Assembly (NCBI GenBank): GCA_963783695.1
Contig: CAWAOM010000003.1
Location: 124,001 to 188,000 of the forward strand
Length of the DNA stretch: 64,000 nucleotides
DNA from: BM003 sp963783695
Lineage (GTDB): Bacteria > Pseudomonadota > Gammaproteobacteria > Steroidobacterales > BM003
Direction: 5' to 3'
The notes beneath the pieces were generated by a model. The model was not told where the DNA came from. It worked only from the letters and a program-made list of their open reading frames with translations, and searched no databases. Shown one piece after another: positions 34,807 to 43,135 of the stretch. Made by a program: the position numbers and the translations under genes. Position 1 is the first letter of the stretch. Each line of letters opens with the position of its first letter.

Positions 34807-35085
34807 TCAAATAGTGTCACAATTCTTCCAGTTCCACCATTTCAGTAACTCAGGATCATGGTTCTTGTTGGCGGCGAAATAAGTCGCGCAACGGAAAACA
34901 TACAGTACACAACGATCCTGTTTTTCGCCTCGTAGCCTACTCAGGCTATCGTAGAGGATCTGAGGGTTTTTGCCACGCAGATCGGCGACGGCGGTAATTC
35001 CGAGGTCCTGCAGGTCCCGCGCGATGCCTGGACCCACTCCGGGAATGCGTTGTAGGTCGCTCGAGGCGCGCTCAGCCGCGGCCAT
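34807..35085 (-). CDS. Helix-hairpin-helix domain protein (pathogenicity-locus/Cdd1-like)
   Basis: A 92-residue protein with a helix-hairpin-helix motif, LQRIPGVGPGIARDLQDLGITAVADLRGKNP, followed by a conserved C-terminal segment (DRCVLYVFRCATYFA...LLKWWNWKN). This matches the small Cdd1-like family. HhH domains usually bind DNA non-specifically. The start at 35085 is fixed by AGGAGG eight bases upstream; a longer frame runs through the neighbouring gene. It overlaps the GNAT stop by 14 bases, so the two are an operon. Confidence 0.85.
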   Translation of the reverse strand: MAAAERASSDLQRIPGVGPGIARDLQDLGITAVADLRGKNPQILYDSLSRLRGEKQDRCVLYVFRCATYFAANKNHDPELLKWWNWKNCDTI

Positions 35086-35668
35086 CGCACAAACCTCCTG
35101 CAGCGGCGCCATCGGGCACAGAGCCCGCATCGCTTCGGACCATGAACACGCAGCCGCGCAGCACACGGTCACCTTCGGGCCATGCCGTGTCGACGAACCC
35201 CATTTGCCTGTAGCAACGATGGGCCGCGGTGTTTTGCCGGTACACGAACAACGAGGCTTCGCGCCATGCAAACGCCGCCTGGCCGGCTTCGACGAGTTTG
35301 CTGATCAGGCGCTTGCCGAGTCCGCCACCGCGCATCTCCGGGTGGACTGCAAGACGCGCCAGGTGGATCCGGTTCAGTTTCGGGTAGATCTGTCCGAATC
35401 CCAGCAGTGTGTCGGTGTCGTCGGTAAGCGCGTAGCCTGAAAGCGAAGCGAGGCGCATATCCTCGATAAAAGACGCAGGCGTGAACGGATAACGGAAAGC
35501 GGGTCCTCCCCACGTCAGACAGGCGTTTCGCTGCGAAAACCACGACATCAGTTCCCGGGCATCGCAGTCTGCCGCCGGACGCAGACGGGTCTCGCCGGTA
35601 CGGTTTGCGGTTGCTGGTGGCGGAAACCCGCTGGGCCCGGCTCGCAGTGATTCTTCGGGAAAATCCAT
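35072..35668 (-). CDS. GNAT-family N-acetyltransferase
   Basis: A 198-residue acetyltransferase. The acetyl-CoA binding motif is seen in IHLARLAVHPEMRGGGLGKRLISKLVEAG (R/Q-x-x-G-x-G type), and the final motif in NTAAHRCYRQMGFVDTAWP. The N-terminal 25 residues are poorly conserved-looking, so the true start may be later. The substrate is unknown. It is followed by and coupled to the helix-hairpin-helix gene. Confidence 0.87.
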   Translation of the reverse strand: MDFPEESLRAGPSGFPPPATANRTGETRLRPAADCDARELMSWFSQRNACLTWGGPAFRYPFTPASFIEDMRLASLSGYALTDDTDTLLGFGQIYPKLNRIHLARLAVHPEMRGGGLGKRLISKLVEAGQAAFAWREASLFVYRQNTAAHRCYRQMGFVDTAWPEGDRVLRGCVFMVRSDAGSVPDGAAAGGLCDGRG

Positions 35669-35718
35669 TCAGACTAAAGTGTAGTCAAAAACAGCCAGCC
35701 GCGTGGCCGCGAGGTCAT

Positions 35719-36053
35719 CTCCCGGGCCGGAACCGCGGCGCAACGCGTCTCGTCAAACGACACCGACGCGACAGTGCGCAATCTCCACATGGAATCCGCC
35801 GCACGATTGCGTCAGGGTTGCGATCAATCCGCATCCGCGCGCCCCGTTTGCGCCGGCAGGTCCGAAAAGGTTCCGGCGTGGACGTGCCATCTCCACGTTC
35901 ATTGCAGCAGGTTGGCCAGTTCAGGGCTGTGGCGGCAAAAAGCTGAATCGCGGCAACGTCTGATCGCGGACGGGACACCACTGCGGTGCTGTTTGCAAGC
36001 GGCTCCAGCTTCAGTTCATAGCCGGGCGGCGCGGCGATGAGGACAGCTTTCAT
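35719..36053 (-). pseudogene. Decayed DUF3052-like gene
   Basis: From an ATG at 36053 the minus strand reads MKAVLIAAPPGYELKLEPL and later DVAAIQLFAAT. This resembles the opening of DUF3052 proteins (a VLxxxAPxGY segment, then DVVQLF). The frame then fails, and one frame over it continues as SPELANLLQ, the expected next helix. Near 35719-35754, a third frame reads FDETRCAAVPARE in the place of the family's C-terminal DETWSGLRFVPR-like end. The body between has no good frame. The stretch 35669-36198 is otherwise without a gene. The reading rests on remembered family features. Confidence 0.45.
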
Positions 36054-36198
36054 GCCGGGTGTGTGCCGGAGCTATTGCCACAACCGATTCATCGACATCG
36101 CTGGCCCGCTGCCGCGCTCGCCTCCTTTAAATCCCTCGCTGGTGTCGTACCGACCGCGCGCTGTTTGTACCGCGGCGCTTTTCGCGGCCGCGATACTC

Positions 36199-36813
36199 TC
36201 AACCTGGGCGGGGAAACGCGCGATAAGGGTCGTAGCTGTAGTATTTTGGACTGCTGTCGAGACGCAGATGCAACCAGGCGACCCCGAGACCCGCGGTACT
36301 GAGCCAGACGGGTTGCTGTCCCAGTCGCTGTTGCAGGGCTTTCGCCGCGGCTCGCCAGAATTCGTGCTGCTGCTGCTCCGGGGCCAGGCGCATGAAAGAC
36401 ATGAGGTGCGGGTAGGCGTTCGCCGAGTCGATGCCGACGGGAACGACGAGGACTGCGTCGCCACCGAGATTTGCGAATGTGATGACCTGCTGCTGGTCGC
36501 CTGCCGCGGCGAAATGTTCCGCAAAAGGCAGCGGGTCGGGCGACATCCGTGCAAGTCGAGGTGCATCCACGGCGACATACTCAAAGGCCATATCGGCGGT
36601 TGGCAGGGTCACCGGCGGGGTCTCCCAGTAACAGGCCGGGTAAGGAATACGGCGGACAGCAGCACAAAAGAACCGGCGGAACTCGAGGGATTCGCAAAGC
36701 GCCGCTATAACTGCACGCCAGGTCATTACCGTGGTGCCATGCAACAACTGATAACGGCGCACATGCGCCTGCGCGCGAGCGCTTTCCACGAGTTGCCAGG
36801 CGGCACTCATCAT
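36199..36813 (-). CDS. Conserved protein of unknown function (DUF6940-like)
   Basis: A 204-residue soluble protein with a balanced composition. Features: an N-terminal helical part (WRAVIAALCESLEFRRFFCAAVRRIPYPACYWETPPVT), HLMSFMRLAPEQQQHEFWRA in the middle, and a distinctive VWLSTAGLGVAWLHLRLDSSPKYYSYDPYR near the end. I recall this ending from a family listed as DUF6940, unverified. No catalytic motif is known. It starts five bases after the DUF1272 gene, with GGAG upstream, so it is probably co-transcribed. Confidence 0.72.
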   Translation of the reverse strand: MMSAAWQLVESARAQAHVRRYQLLHGTTVMTWRAVIAALCESLEFRRFFCAAVRRIPYPACYWETPPVTLPTADMAFEYVAVDAPRLARMSPDPLPFAEHFAAAGDQQQVITFANLGGDAVLVVPVGIDSANAYPHLMSFMRLAPEQQQHEFWRAAAKALQQRLGQQPVWLSTAGLGVAWLHLRLDSSPKYYSYDPYRAFPRPG

Positions 36814-36818
36814 CGCCG

Positions 36819-37127
36819 TCAGCGCTCCTTCGGAGGGACTTTTTCAAGCCGGATCCGCAAGCGGTTTTGAGCCGCGCGGTCTACCGGGCGGAAAACCCGG
36901 GCCACGGTCGCCGGATGATGGCCGAGGCCCGTACCATTGCCGTAGCCGGAGAGGGGCCGGACCGGCCGCGGCGCGAATCCGCCGCCGCAGTTCGGGCAAA
37001 CGTTGCCAAGCACCTCTTCGACACATTTGGCGCAAAACGTGCACTCGTATGAGCAGATGCGGGCGGCGGCCGAGTGCGGCGCTAGATCGCGGTCGCAGGC
37101 CTCGCAGGATGGGCGGATTTCGAGCAT
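36819..37127 (-). CDS. DUF1272 small zinc-ribbon-like protein
   Basis: A 102-residue protein beginning MLEIRPSCEACDRDL, then ICSYECTFCAKCVEEVLGNVCPNCGGGFAPRPVRP. The eight cysteines in Cys-x-x-Cys pairs are the DUF1272 signature and should bind two zinc ions. The function is unknown. An alternative in-frame ATG at 37169 would add 14 residues, but the family usually begins at MLEMRP-like sequence. The C-terminal 40 residues are beyond the usual domain. Confidence 0.85.
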   Translation of the reverse strand: MLEIRPSCEACDRDLAPHSAAARICSYECTFCAKCVEEVLGNVCPNCGGGFAPRPVRPLSGYGNGTGLGHHPATVARVFRPVDRAAQNRLRIRLEKVPPKER

Positions 37128-37183
37128 TTTCTGGCTGCCTTTCCGGCACTCTTTTTGCCGGTCTGTCATTGCAGTATGCCCGT

Positions 37184-37567
37184 TCAAAAACCGCGGGCAA
37201 CGATCTGTTGCGCTGATTCCTGCAGTCGGGTCTGTCGCACCCCAACCAAAAAATCTGCGACCGGCTCCAGCACCACTTCCGGCAGAGACTCGGCGATCGC
37301 CGCGCTCATGCGCTCGCGTGCGGGGAGTCCGGTCGCCTCGGCGAAAGCGCGGCGCCGGACATCGGCATCCGGCCATTGCGCATAGCCGTACCACAGACCG
37401 TCGTCGCCCTTGTGCAGGCGCGATCCCAGCGAACCGCGGCTATCGAGCAGGTGACTGGTGACCTCTGTCCAGGCTTGCACAAAGTCCTGCTCCATCGCCT
37501 CATGCAGTCGCCATCGATAGAGGACAATGAAAGCGCAATGCTGTTGCGTGCATGTGTCGCCGGTCAT
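37184..37567 (-). CDS. Antibiotic-biosynthesis-monooxygenase-like (ABM) domain protein
   Basis: A 127-residue protein with a dimeric alpha-beta-barrel/ferredoxin-like plan: FIVLYRWRLHEAMEQDFVQAWTEVT, GSLGSRLHKGDDGLWYGYAQWPDADVRRRAF. It resembles ABM-fold heme-degrading or quinone-metabolising monooxygenases, but no specific role can be given. The start at 37567 has a GGGGAG site eight bases upstream and lies 14 bases after the VOC gene stop. Confidence 0.78.
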   Translation of the reverse strand: MTGDTCTQQHCAFIVLYRWRLHEAMEQDFVQAWTEVTSHLLDSRGSLGSRLHKGDDGLWYGYAQWPDADVRRRAFAEATGLPARERMSAAIAESLPEVVLEPVADFLVGVRQTRLQESAQQIVARGF

Positions 37568-37581
37568 GCGCTGGCTCCCCG

Positions 37582-37971
37582 TTACTTTCCATCGTCGCCG
37601 ATTCGCCAAGGTGGATGGCGCCGGTTGTCGCCGCCATGATAAAGACAAATCGGATTGCCGTCGGGATCACGCAGGCGGGCCTCGCGCCACAGCCAGCGCT
37701 GGTCTTTCGGAGCGCTGTCGAATTTCACGCCGGCACTGCGCAAATCGCAATAACGCTGATCAAGATCGTTGCATTCGAAGTAGATCAGCGTTGTCGCTGG
37801 TGTGGTTACGGCGTCGACCTGATGGATCGAAAATGTCGCGGAACCACCCGGACATTCGAAGCGGACATAGCGCGGCGCGCTGTTTACGATCAGGCGCAGA
37901 CCCAGCCGTTGATAAAACCGCGCACAACGGTCGACATCGGTTGAGCCGATCGTTACCTGATTCAAATCCAT
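37582..37971 (-). CDS. VOC-superfamily (glyoxalase-like) protein
   Basis: A 129-residue protein with two beta-alpha-beta-beta-beta units: MDLNQVTIGSTDVDRCARFYQRLGLRLIV at the start and LYFECNDLDQRYCDLRSAGVKF later, ending WREARLRDPDGNPICLYHGG. This fits the glyoxalase/bleomycin-resistance/dioxygenase fold. Metal ligands typical of glyoxalase I are not all apparent, so the substrate is open. GGAG lies just upstream of the ATG. It is one of several VOC genes in this region. Confidence 0.87.
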   Translation of the reverse strand: MDLNQVTIGSTDVDRCARFYQRLGLRLIVNSAPRYVRFECPGGSATFSIHQVDAVTTPATTLIYFECNDLDQRYCDLRSAGVKFDSAPKDQRWLWREARLRDPDGNPICLYHGGDNRRHPPWRIGDDGK

Positions 37972-38090
37972 TCGTCTGCTCCGTTGTAGCTGCCGCCAAT
38001 GCGGCAGTGGGTGACGGGATATTGGCCGCGCAAACCCTTGTCGATATTCCTTTCCCTGGATGCCCTGTTCTGTGCCCGCACGGTGTGCCG

Positions 38091-38612
38091 CTACCAACCA
38101 GAGGGGGCATTATCGCCATCGAGTCGACGCGCATACCAGGCAATGTCCCAGTACCTGTCGAATTTGAAGCCGGCTTCCGGGAACGTCCCCACATGGCGAA
38201 ACCCGATAGCTTCGTGCAGTGCCACGGAGGCTTCGTTTGGTAACGCGATTCCGGCGAAAGCCTGGTGTACGCCGCTTCCCGCGAGTGCCGCGAACAATGC
38301 GTGGTAGAGCATCGCACCCAGTCCGCGGCGTGCGTATTCAGGCGCCACATAGACTGTTGTCTCGACTGAGCAGTCATACGCGGGTTTGGGCCGCAGGCGC
38401 TGGCTGCTGGCATACCCGGCAATTACCCCATCGACCTCGGCAAGCAGCAGGCGATAGCGACCGGTTGCGGTGAAGCTCTGCAGCCACGGACGGCGTTGCT
38501 CCACGACAAACGTCTTCGTGTCGAACGTGACATGACTGGTGCTGACGAAATAATTGTAGATCTCAACGAGCCGCGCAAGATCCTCGCCGATCGCGTCGCG
38601 GATCCGCGTCAT
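38091..38612 (-). CDS. GNAT acetyltransferase of phosphinothricin/methionine-sulfone type
   Basis: A 173-residue enzyme. It starts MTRIRDAIGEDLARLVEIYNYFVSTSHVTFDT, typical of the Pat/YncA subgroup, which acetylates phosphinothricin, methionine sulfone or methionine sulfoximine. The acetyl-CoA motif is VETTVYVAPEYARRGLGAMLYHALFAAL, and the C-terminus IGFRHVGTFPEAGFKFDRYWDIAWYAR is also typical. No clear ribosome site helps; the family alignment favours 38612 over an ATG at 38636. Confidence 0.9.
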   Translation of the reverse strand: MTRIRDAIGEDLARLVEIYNYFVSTSHVTFDTKTFVVEQRRPWLQSFTATGRYRLLLAEVDGVIAGYASSQRLRPKPAYDCSVETTVYVAPEYARRGLGAMLYHALFAALAGSGVHQAFAGIALPNEASVALHEAIGFRHVGTFPEAGFKFDRYWDIAWYARRLDGDNAPSGW

Positions 38613-38628
38613 GGAAGTGCCGGAATCT

Positions 38629-38787
38629 TCAACCATCGCGGTCGTTCGCGGGCGCAGTGGGCAAAGAAACGACAGCGACTGACGGTTCCGCGGCCGATAA
38701 CTCGCATAACCCCGGTATCGAGCCGTCGTACCAATGCAGGCCGACAGTTGCGCGCGGTGCCTGGACTTCGCGGCAGAGCTTGATCAT
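38629..38787 (-). CDS. Doubtful short open frame, 52 residues
   Basis: A short frame between the amidohydrolase and acetyltransferase genes on the same strand (MIKLCREVQAPRATVGLHWY...). An AGGA lies 12 bases upstream, too far for a strong start. It has no recognisable domain. Included because it would otherwise leave a 212-base gap in an operon-like run; more likely non-coding. Confidence 0.25.
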   Translation of the reverse strand: MIKLCREVQAPRATVGLHWYDGSIPGLCELSAAEPSVAVVSLPTAPANDRDG

Positions 38788-38824
38788 GCGAAATGGATTC
38801 CTGTGTCGAATGCGTGGTGGTGGA

Positions 38825-39643
38825 TCAGTCGAGGCGAAAAACGCGGCGTGCTGTCTGCCCAAGATAGTTGGCGCGGGCGTCCTCATCCAGTGCGAGCGAT
38901 TCCAGATCGGCCAGGCAGGCCGACGCAGTCAGCATCGGGTAATTACTGCCAAACATGACTTTCGCCCGGCCATGGGATTTCATATAGGCGACAAACTCCG
39001 GTGGAAAACGGTGAACCTTATAGGCCGAAGTGTCGATGTAAACGTTTTCGAACTTCGTCGCCAGAGAGATCATCTCGCCGGTCCATGGTGCTCCGATATG
39101 TCCGGCGACAATTCGCAATTCGGGGAAATCGATGGCGACGTTCTCAAGATACGGGATCGGTCTGCCCGGCTCGGAAGTGAGCAACGGACCGGTATGGCCG
39201 ACCTGCAGGCAAAACGGGATGTCCAGTTCGACGCACTCGGCATAGAGTGGATAATAATGTCGATCGTCGGGTGGCAGGCCCCACAGCCACGGGACGATTC
39301 GCAATCCGCGAAACCCCAGATCGCGGACGCAACGCCGCAGTTCGCGGATCGCCATGAGCGGACGGGCGAGGTCGACCGAGGCGATGCCGACCAGCCGGTG
39401 CGGCAAACACGCAACCCACTCTGCTACTTCGTCGTTGCTGATCAGAGCGCCATGCGGGCCGTGCCAGGCCGCCATCATGCCAATGGCCACGTCGGCCTCA
39501 TCCATCATCATGATGGTCGAATCAAGCGGGACAGCGTCCGCAAAACTCTGCCCTGTCCAGTGTTTCAGAGAATCAAAATACGGTTGCGAGAGAAATCTCG
39601 CGGTGGGGTGCTGCATCCATACATCGATGATTAATCTGGACAT
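38825..39643 (-). CDS. Amidohydrolase-2 family (metal-dependent hydrolase)
   Basis: A 272-residue TIM-barrel hydrolase. It opens LIIDVWMQHP, where many relatives have a His-x-His metal pair; the first His is replaced by Trp here, as in a subset of the family. Later features include GFRGLRIVPWLWG, CLQVGHTGP, RIVAGHIGAPW (conserved His near residue 183) and AKVMFGSNYPM (Asp replaced by Asn). The aminocarboxymuconate-semialdehyde-decarboxylase/oxalomesaconate-hydratase group is the nearest family. The reaction is unknown. It is divergent from agmatinase. Confidence 0.85.
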   Translation of the reverse strand: MSRLIIDVWMQHPTARFLSQPYFDSLKHWTGQSFADAVPLDSTIMMMDEADVAIGMMAAWHGPHGALISNDEVAEWVACLPHRLVGIASVDLARPLMAIRELRRCVRDLGFRGLRIVPWLWGLPPDDRHYYPLYAECVELDIPFCLQVGHTGPLLTSEPGRPIPYLENVAIDFPELRIVAGHIGAPWTGEMISLATKFENVYIDTSAYKVHRFPPEFVAYMKSHGRAKVMFGSNYPMLTASACLADLESLALDEDARANYLGQTARRVFRLD

Positions 39644-39794
39644 GTCGTCTTCGCCTTTTCGCCAAGTCTGGTCCTGTTCGCAGCGCCTGGTAGCGGCCGA
39701 CCGAAAACGTCGTTGCGCTGCGTGGGCAGTTAAGCCGCCTGTTCCTTATAGCGTAGTATCGGCGTTGGAAATTTGAATATGGAACGTGCCGCCT

Positions 39795-40715
39795 ATGAGT
39801 AAAAATGCGCTGTACGGTGGGGCCGCATCCTTTCTGCGTGTTCCGGTTTGTGCCGATCGGGCCGCATCCCGGGCCGACGTAATCGTGCTGGGTATCCCGT
39901 TCGATCTGGCAACAACAGGCCGTGCCGGCACGCGTTCCGGGCCCTGGGCGGTGCGCCAGGCGTCTGCCAACCTGGTGTGGGAAGAACGGCGCTGGCCGCA
40001 CGATTTCGCTTTGGCGGAACGGATACGAATAGAGGATTGCGGCGATATAGAGGTGGCTACCGCCGATGCGGCAGCGCTTGCCGCAGCGCTCGAAGATGAA
40101 GCGCTGGCGTTTCTGGAGGCAGGCAGGAGCCTGTTGTGCCTGGGCGGCGACCACTTCGTCTCGCTTCCGCTGCTGCGCGCGCATTGCCGTCGCCATGGTC
40201 CGCTGGCGCTGGTTCATTTCGATGCCCATACCGATACGGCGACCTACGGCGGCAGAATCGATCATGGCAACATGTTTCGCATAGCGCTGGAGGAGGGGTT
40301 GCTGCGCCCGGAGGCCTCGATCCAGGTCGGTATCCGAACCAGTTACGACTCTTCGCACCATCCGTTCGCCGTGCTCGATGCGGCATGGGTCAACGACCAG
40401 CCGGTAGAAAAAGTGGTTGAGCGAATACGCGCCCGGGTGGGCAATGCGCCCGCCTATCTGACGTTCGATATCGATTGTCTCGATCCCGCGTTTGCACCGG
40501 GCACCGGAACGCCGGTTGCCGGCGGCCTGTCAACCGATCGGGCGCTCAAGTTAATTCGCGGACTGGCACCGCTGGATTTTCGCGGGATGGACCTGGTAGA
40601 AGTTGCACCGGCTTACGATCACAGCGAGATTACTGCGCTGGCCGGGGCGACTCTTGCCCTGGAATATTTGTACGGGCGAGCGTCGCAACCGTTGACGAAC
40701 GACGCCGGGCGATAG
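39795..40715 (+). CDS. speB: Agmatinase/arginase family ureohydrolase
   Basis: A 306-residue ureohydrolase with the dimanganese ligand motifs GGDH, HFDAHTDT and DIDCLDPAFAPGTGTPVAGG. Agmatinase converts agmatine to putrescine and urea; the alternative is arginase, guanidinobutyrase or another guanidino hydrolase. Arginase-type helices are absent and the agmatinase FDAHTDT/DxDCxDP pattern is strong. A GTG nine bases upstream is a possible earlier start. No arginine decarboxylase is adjacent. Confidence 0.88.
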   Translation: MSKNALYGGAASFLRVPVCADRAASRADVIVLGIPFDLATTGRAGTRSGPWAVRQASANLVWEERRWPHDFALAERIRIEDCGDIEVATADAAALAAALEDEALAFLEAGRSLLCLGGDHFVSLPLLRAHCRRHGPLALVHFDAHTDTATYGGRIDHGNMFRIALEEGLLRPEASIQVGIRTSYDSSHHPFAVLDAAWVNDQPVEKVVERIRARVGNAPAYLTFDIDCLDPAFAPGTGTPVAGGLSTDRALKLIRGLAPLDFRGMDLVEVAPAYDHSEITALAGATLALEYLYGRASQPLTNDAGR

Positions 40716-41102
40716 CGAGACACCTGCGAGAACCGGACGCGGAGACTGTTCCGCGCGCAGGTGCAACCAGTCAGCGCAAAACTCATTATCATCGTCAACG
40801 AAATTGTTTTTGCCTGTTGCAGCGCCCGGATCGCTGGCGTTCGCGTTTTCGGAGAATGACCGCAGTTGGCGGCGGCGCCTGACCAGACTGATTCCAGTTG
40901 TCCACGCGGTTGTGACCGGGCTCCGGCATATTCCTGCGCCGCCATCCGCGGTCTGGCAATACTCGAACAACCGGACTGATCGGTGGCAGTCGCATTGGCG
41001 TTCGTGCGAGACCGGTTTGTTGCTGGAGTCGCAACTTGCGGGGCGAGGATATGCCATTATTCCGGCGCAACTGGCGTGCAACAATCCGGTTGCGATGGAG
41101 GA
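40716..41102. other. Intergenic region without convincing gene
   Basis: About 387 bases. Several open frames cross it on both strands, but they are Arg/Cys-rich or Pro-rich, lack domains and lack ribosome sites. No hairpin with a T-tract is seen. It separates two convergent gene sets and may be gene remnant or spacer. Confidence 0.4.
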
Positions 41103-41474
41103 TCAGGCGGACAGGAACCCTGCGCGCTGATAGCGGGAAATTCCGCGCGATGTCAGTCGCTCGAGTGCGGCGAATATTGCATCGTCGGATTGCTTCAGAT
41201 TGAAACATGATTTGCCGTGCCGGCGCCGCTCGAGTCGGCGCGGAATATCATCCAGCAGTTCAGGGAATACGTAGACCGGCATCAGGTGAAACGCGACATA
41301 TTGCTTGCGAACAGAGGCGGCGCCGAAGAAAAGCGGCTTGCCATTTTTCATTCGATACGGCGTGTCGAGATAAATATCGCCGGGTTTGTCGCGGACGATT
41401 ATCAGTGCTTTCGAGTGGGCGAGAAGAATATCGCGCGATCGCGTAAAAATTTTTGCGAATTCCGGGTTCGTCAT
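41103..41474 (-). CDS. DUF1801/YdhG-like small protein
   Basis: A 123-residue protein with DTPYRMKNGKPLFFGAASVRKQYVAFHLMPVYVFPELLDDIP and GKSCFNL. The latter two segments are typical of the YdhG/DUF1801 fold (an iron-chaperone/frataxin-like shape with unknown activity). A second DUF1801 gene is at 50393. No neighbour hints at function. Confidence 0.72.
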   Translation of the reverse strand: MTNPEFAKIFTRSRDILLAHSKALIIVRDKPGDIYLDTPYRMKNGKPLFFGAASVRKQYVAFHLMPVYVFPELLDDIPRRLERRRHGKSCFNLKQSDDAIFAALERLTSRGISRYQRAGFLSA

Positions 41475-41497
41475 CGCAACAGGCCCCGCGTCAGGAT

Positions 41498-42157
41498 TCA
41501 GGCCGCTCCGGCCTCTTCCTGTTCGATGATCTCAGTTTCGTGTGCGCTGTCCGCATACCAGGCGCGAACGTCCTTATCGTCGAGCACGGTTTGCATGTAC
41601 GCCGCGGCGGTTTCATTGCAGGCAACATCATAGGTGCGAAACCGCGATGCGACCGGTGCGAACATTGCGTCCGCGATAGAGAAGTTTCCGAATAACCAGG
41701 GACCGCCGCCAATGCTCCAGTTTTGCCGGCAGTCTGTCCAGATCGCTTCAATCCGACGAATATCGGCCGCGATGGCGGCAGCAATTTCGACACGCCGTCG
41801 GCTTGCCCGACAATTCATGGGGAGCGCATTACGCAAAGCCATGAATCCCGAATGCATTTCCGCTGCGACGGAGCGAGCGCGTGCCCGGGCCTGGCGTTCG
41901 GCAGGCCACAGGGACGGGTGTGTCTCTGCCAGGTATTCGCAAATCGCGAGCGTATCCCAGATCGCAAAACCGTTCTCTACGTAGACTGGCACCTTCGCGG
42001 CGGGCGAATAGGAGAGCAGTGTCTCGCTGAATCCCGGCTCGAACAGCGCCACTCTCACCTCATTGAACTCGATTCCAGTTTTGGTCAATGCGAGCCACGC
42101 TCGCAAAGACCATGAAGAGTAGTTCTTGTTGCCAATTACCAATTTGACGTTGCGCAT
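41498..42157 (-). CDS. Glutathione S-transferase family protein
   Basis: A 219-residue GST. The N-terminal thioredoxin-like domain has NKNYSSWSLRAWLAL (catalytic Ser/Tyr region), and PAAKVPVYVENGFAIWDTLAICEYLAE holds the cis-Pro and the glutathione-binding Asp/Thr. An all-helical C-terminal domain follows with GNFSIADAMFAPVASR. The KNYSSWSLR opening matches a well-known proteobacterial subgroup. It probably conjugates or reduces electrophiles; no specific substrate is indicated. Confidence 0.93.
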   Translation of the reverse strand: MRNVKLVIGNKNYSSWSLRAWLALTKTGIEFNEVRVALFEPGFSETLLSYSPAAKVPVYVENGFAIWDTLAICEYLAETHPSLWPAERQARARARSVAAEMHSGFMALRNALPMNCRASRRRVEIAAAIAADIRRIEAIWTDCRQNWSIGGGPWLFGNFSIADAMFAPVASRFRTYDVACNETAAAYMQTVLDDKDVRAWYADSAHETEIIEQEEAGAA

Positions 42158-42239
42158 GGCGGTCCTGTTGTTGGTCGATAAAGATCATGGCAAAGAAACA
42201 TCATTGCAATGTGCGCCCGGGAGCTGTCTCGGGCCACGC

Positions 42240-42929
42240 TCAGTGGCGGCGATGAGACCGGCCGGAACGGCTTTCGCTACGCAGTATTCTGATCAGACGT
42301 TTCATCGGTGCAATAAAATGGCCCTGAAAGTGTTTCCTGTCTGCAGTTGCAAAGTGGCGAAGATGTTGCAGCAATTCGAGGTCGACACCTTCGTTGGCAC
42401 TGCTGATTGCAGCCCAGTGCTGCTCGAATTCTTCCGCTATCTCAGTGAGAAAATGATCCGCTTTGGCAACAAAATGCTGCAGATTCCGGGCGTTCGGAAA
42501 TGCTTTCGGGTGGGCGCCGAGATGCTGACTAACGTGGCGCAGACGTTCAAGTTGTTTCTGCAGTTCGATCATTTGCCCGCGGTATAACTCGGACTGATCC
42601 GGGTGTTGCACGCTTTGGCGGCCGGAAAAGTCGTCGTCCAGTCCCGCGTCCTGCAACGTCTGGCGTACTTGTTCCACGTGTCGGCAAATACTGCGCAGCT
42701 CCCGCATTACGCGGCGGCGGTCATGACGAAGATGACGGTGCACGCGCTGGTTTCGGGCCATCGTGACGACAAAAGACAGAAACACCCCGACGAGAGTCAG
42801 CATCACGGCTACCAGCGCCAGTATCCAGTGCTGTTCGAAGCCGGACCCGGCCGATTGAGCTGCGGCCGGACTGGTGGCGAGCAACCAGCAGGCCAAAGTT
42901 GACCGAATAGCGAAACGGCGACGCTTCAT
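42240..42929 (-). CDS. Membrane-anchored protein of unknown function
   Basis: A 229-residue protein. It has a cleavable or anchoring N-terminal signal (MKRRRFAIRSTLACWLLATSPAAAQ), then a membrane helix at about 32-56 (WILALVAVMLTLVGVFLSFVV), then a long, charged helical region rich in His, Arg, Gln and Glu (about 60-225), probably coiled coil. No catalytic motif was recognised. The ATG overlaps the stop of the small upstream frame in ATGA, which suggests co-translation. It is unlike its enzyme neighbours. Confidence 0.65.
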   Translation of the reverse strand: MKRRRFAIRSTLACWLLATSPAAAQSAGSGFEQHWILALVAVMLTLVGVFLSFVVTMARNQRVHRHLRHDRRRVMRELRSICRHVEQVRQTLQDAGLDDDFSGRQSVQHPDQSELYRGQMIELQKQLERLRHVSQHLGAHPKAFPNARNLQHFVAKADHFLTEIAEEFEQHWAAISSANEGVDLELLQHLRHFATADRKHFQGHFIAPMKRLIRILRSESRSGRSHRRH

Positions 42930-43135
42930 GTCGCGAGTCCGTTCGCCACGGTACGGGGCAATTCCCGTTTGCCGCGGTTGCGCAGCGCTCGCGCCAGACC
43001 GATGGATACACCGCGATTGAGCAACCGTGCGGTTTTTGCGGGCACGCGGCGGCAGGTGTCGTGGTGCAAAAACTCAAGGTCATCGCGCGCCGGGCGGAGG
43101 CCCGTTGCCGCGGTATGCTGTTGCCGTTCGATCAT
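42926..43135 (-). CDS. Small frame coupled to the membrane protein, possible gene
   Basis: A 69-residue basic frame ending in TGA that overlaps the ATG of the membrane-protein gene by four bases. Its own ATG at 43135 likewise overlaps a TGA that ends another reading (...ARNPVGPTYPVNDPRNPGWLPPRMRDGQS). The double ATGA suggests a coupled set, but the ribosome site is weak and no family is recognised. Moderate-to-low confidence. Confidence 0.4.
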   Translation of the reverse strand: MIERQQHTAATGLRPARDDLEFLHHDTCRRVPAKTARLLNRGVSIGLARALRNRGKRELPRTVANGLAT

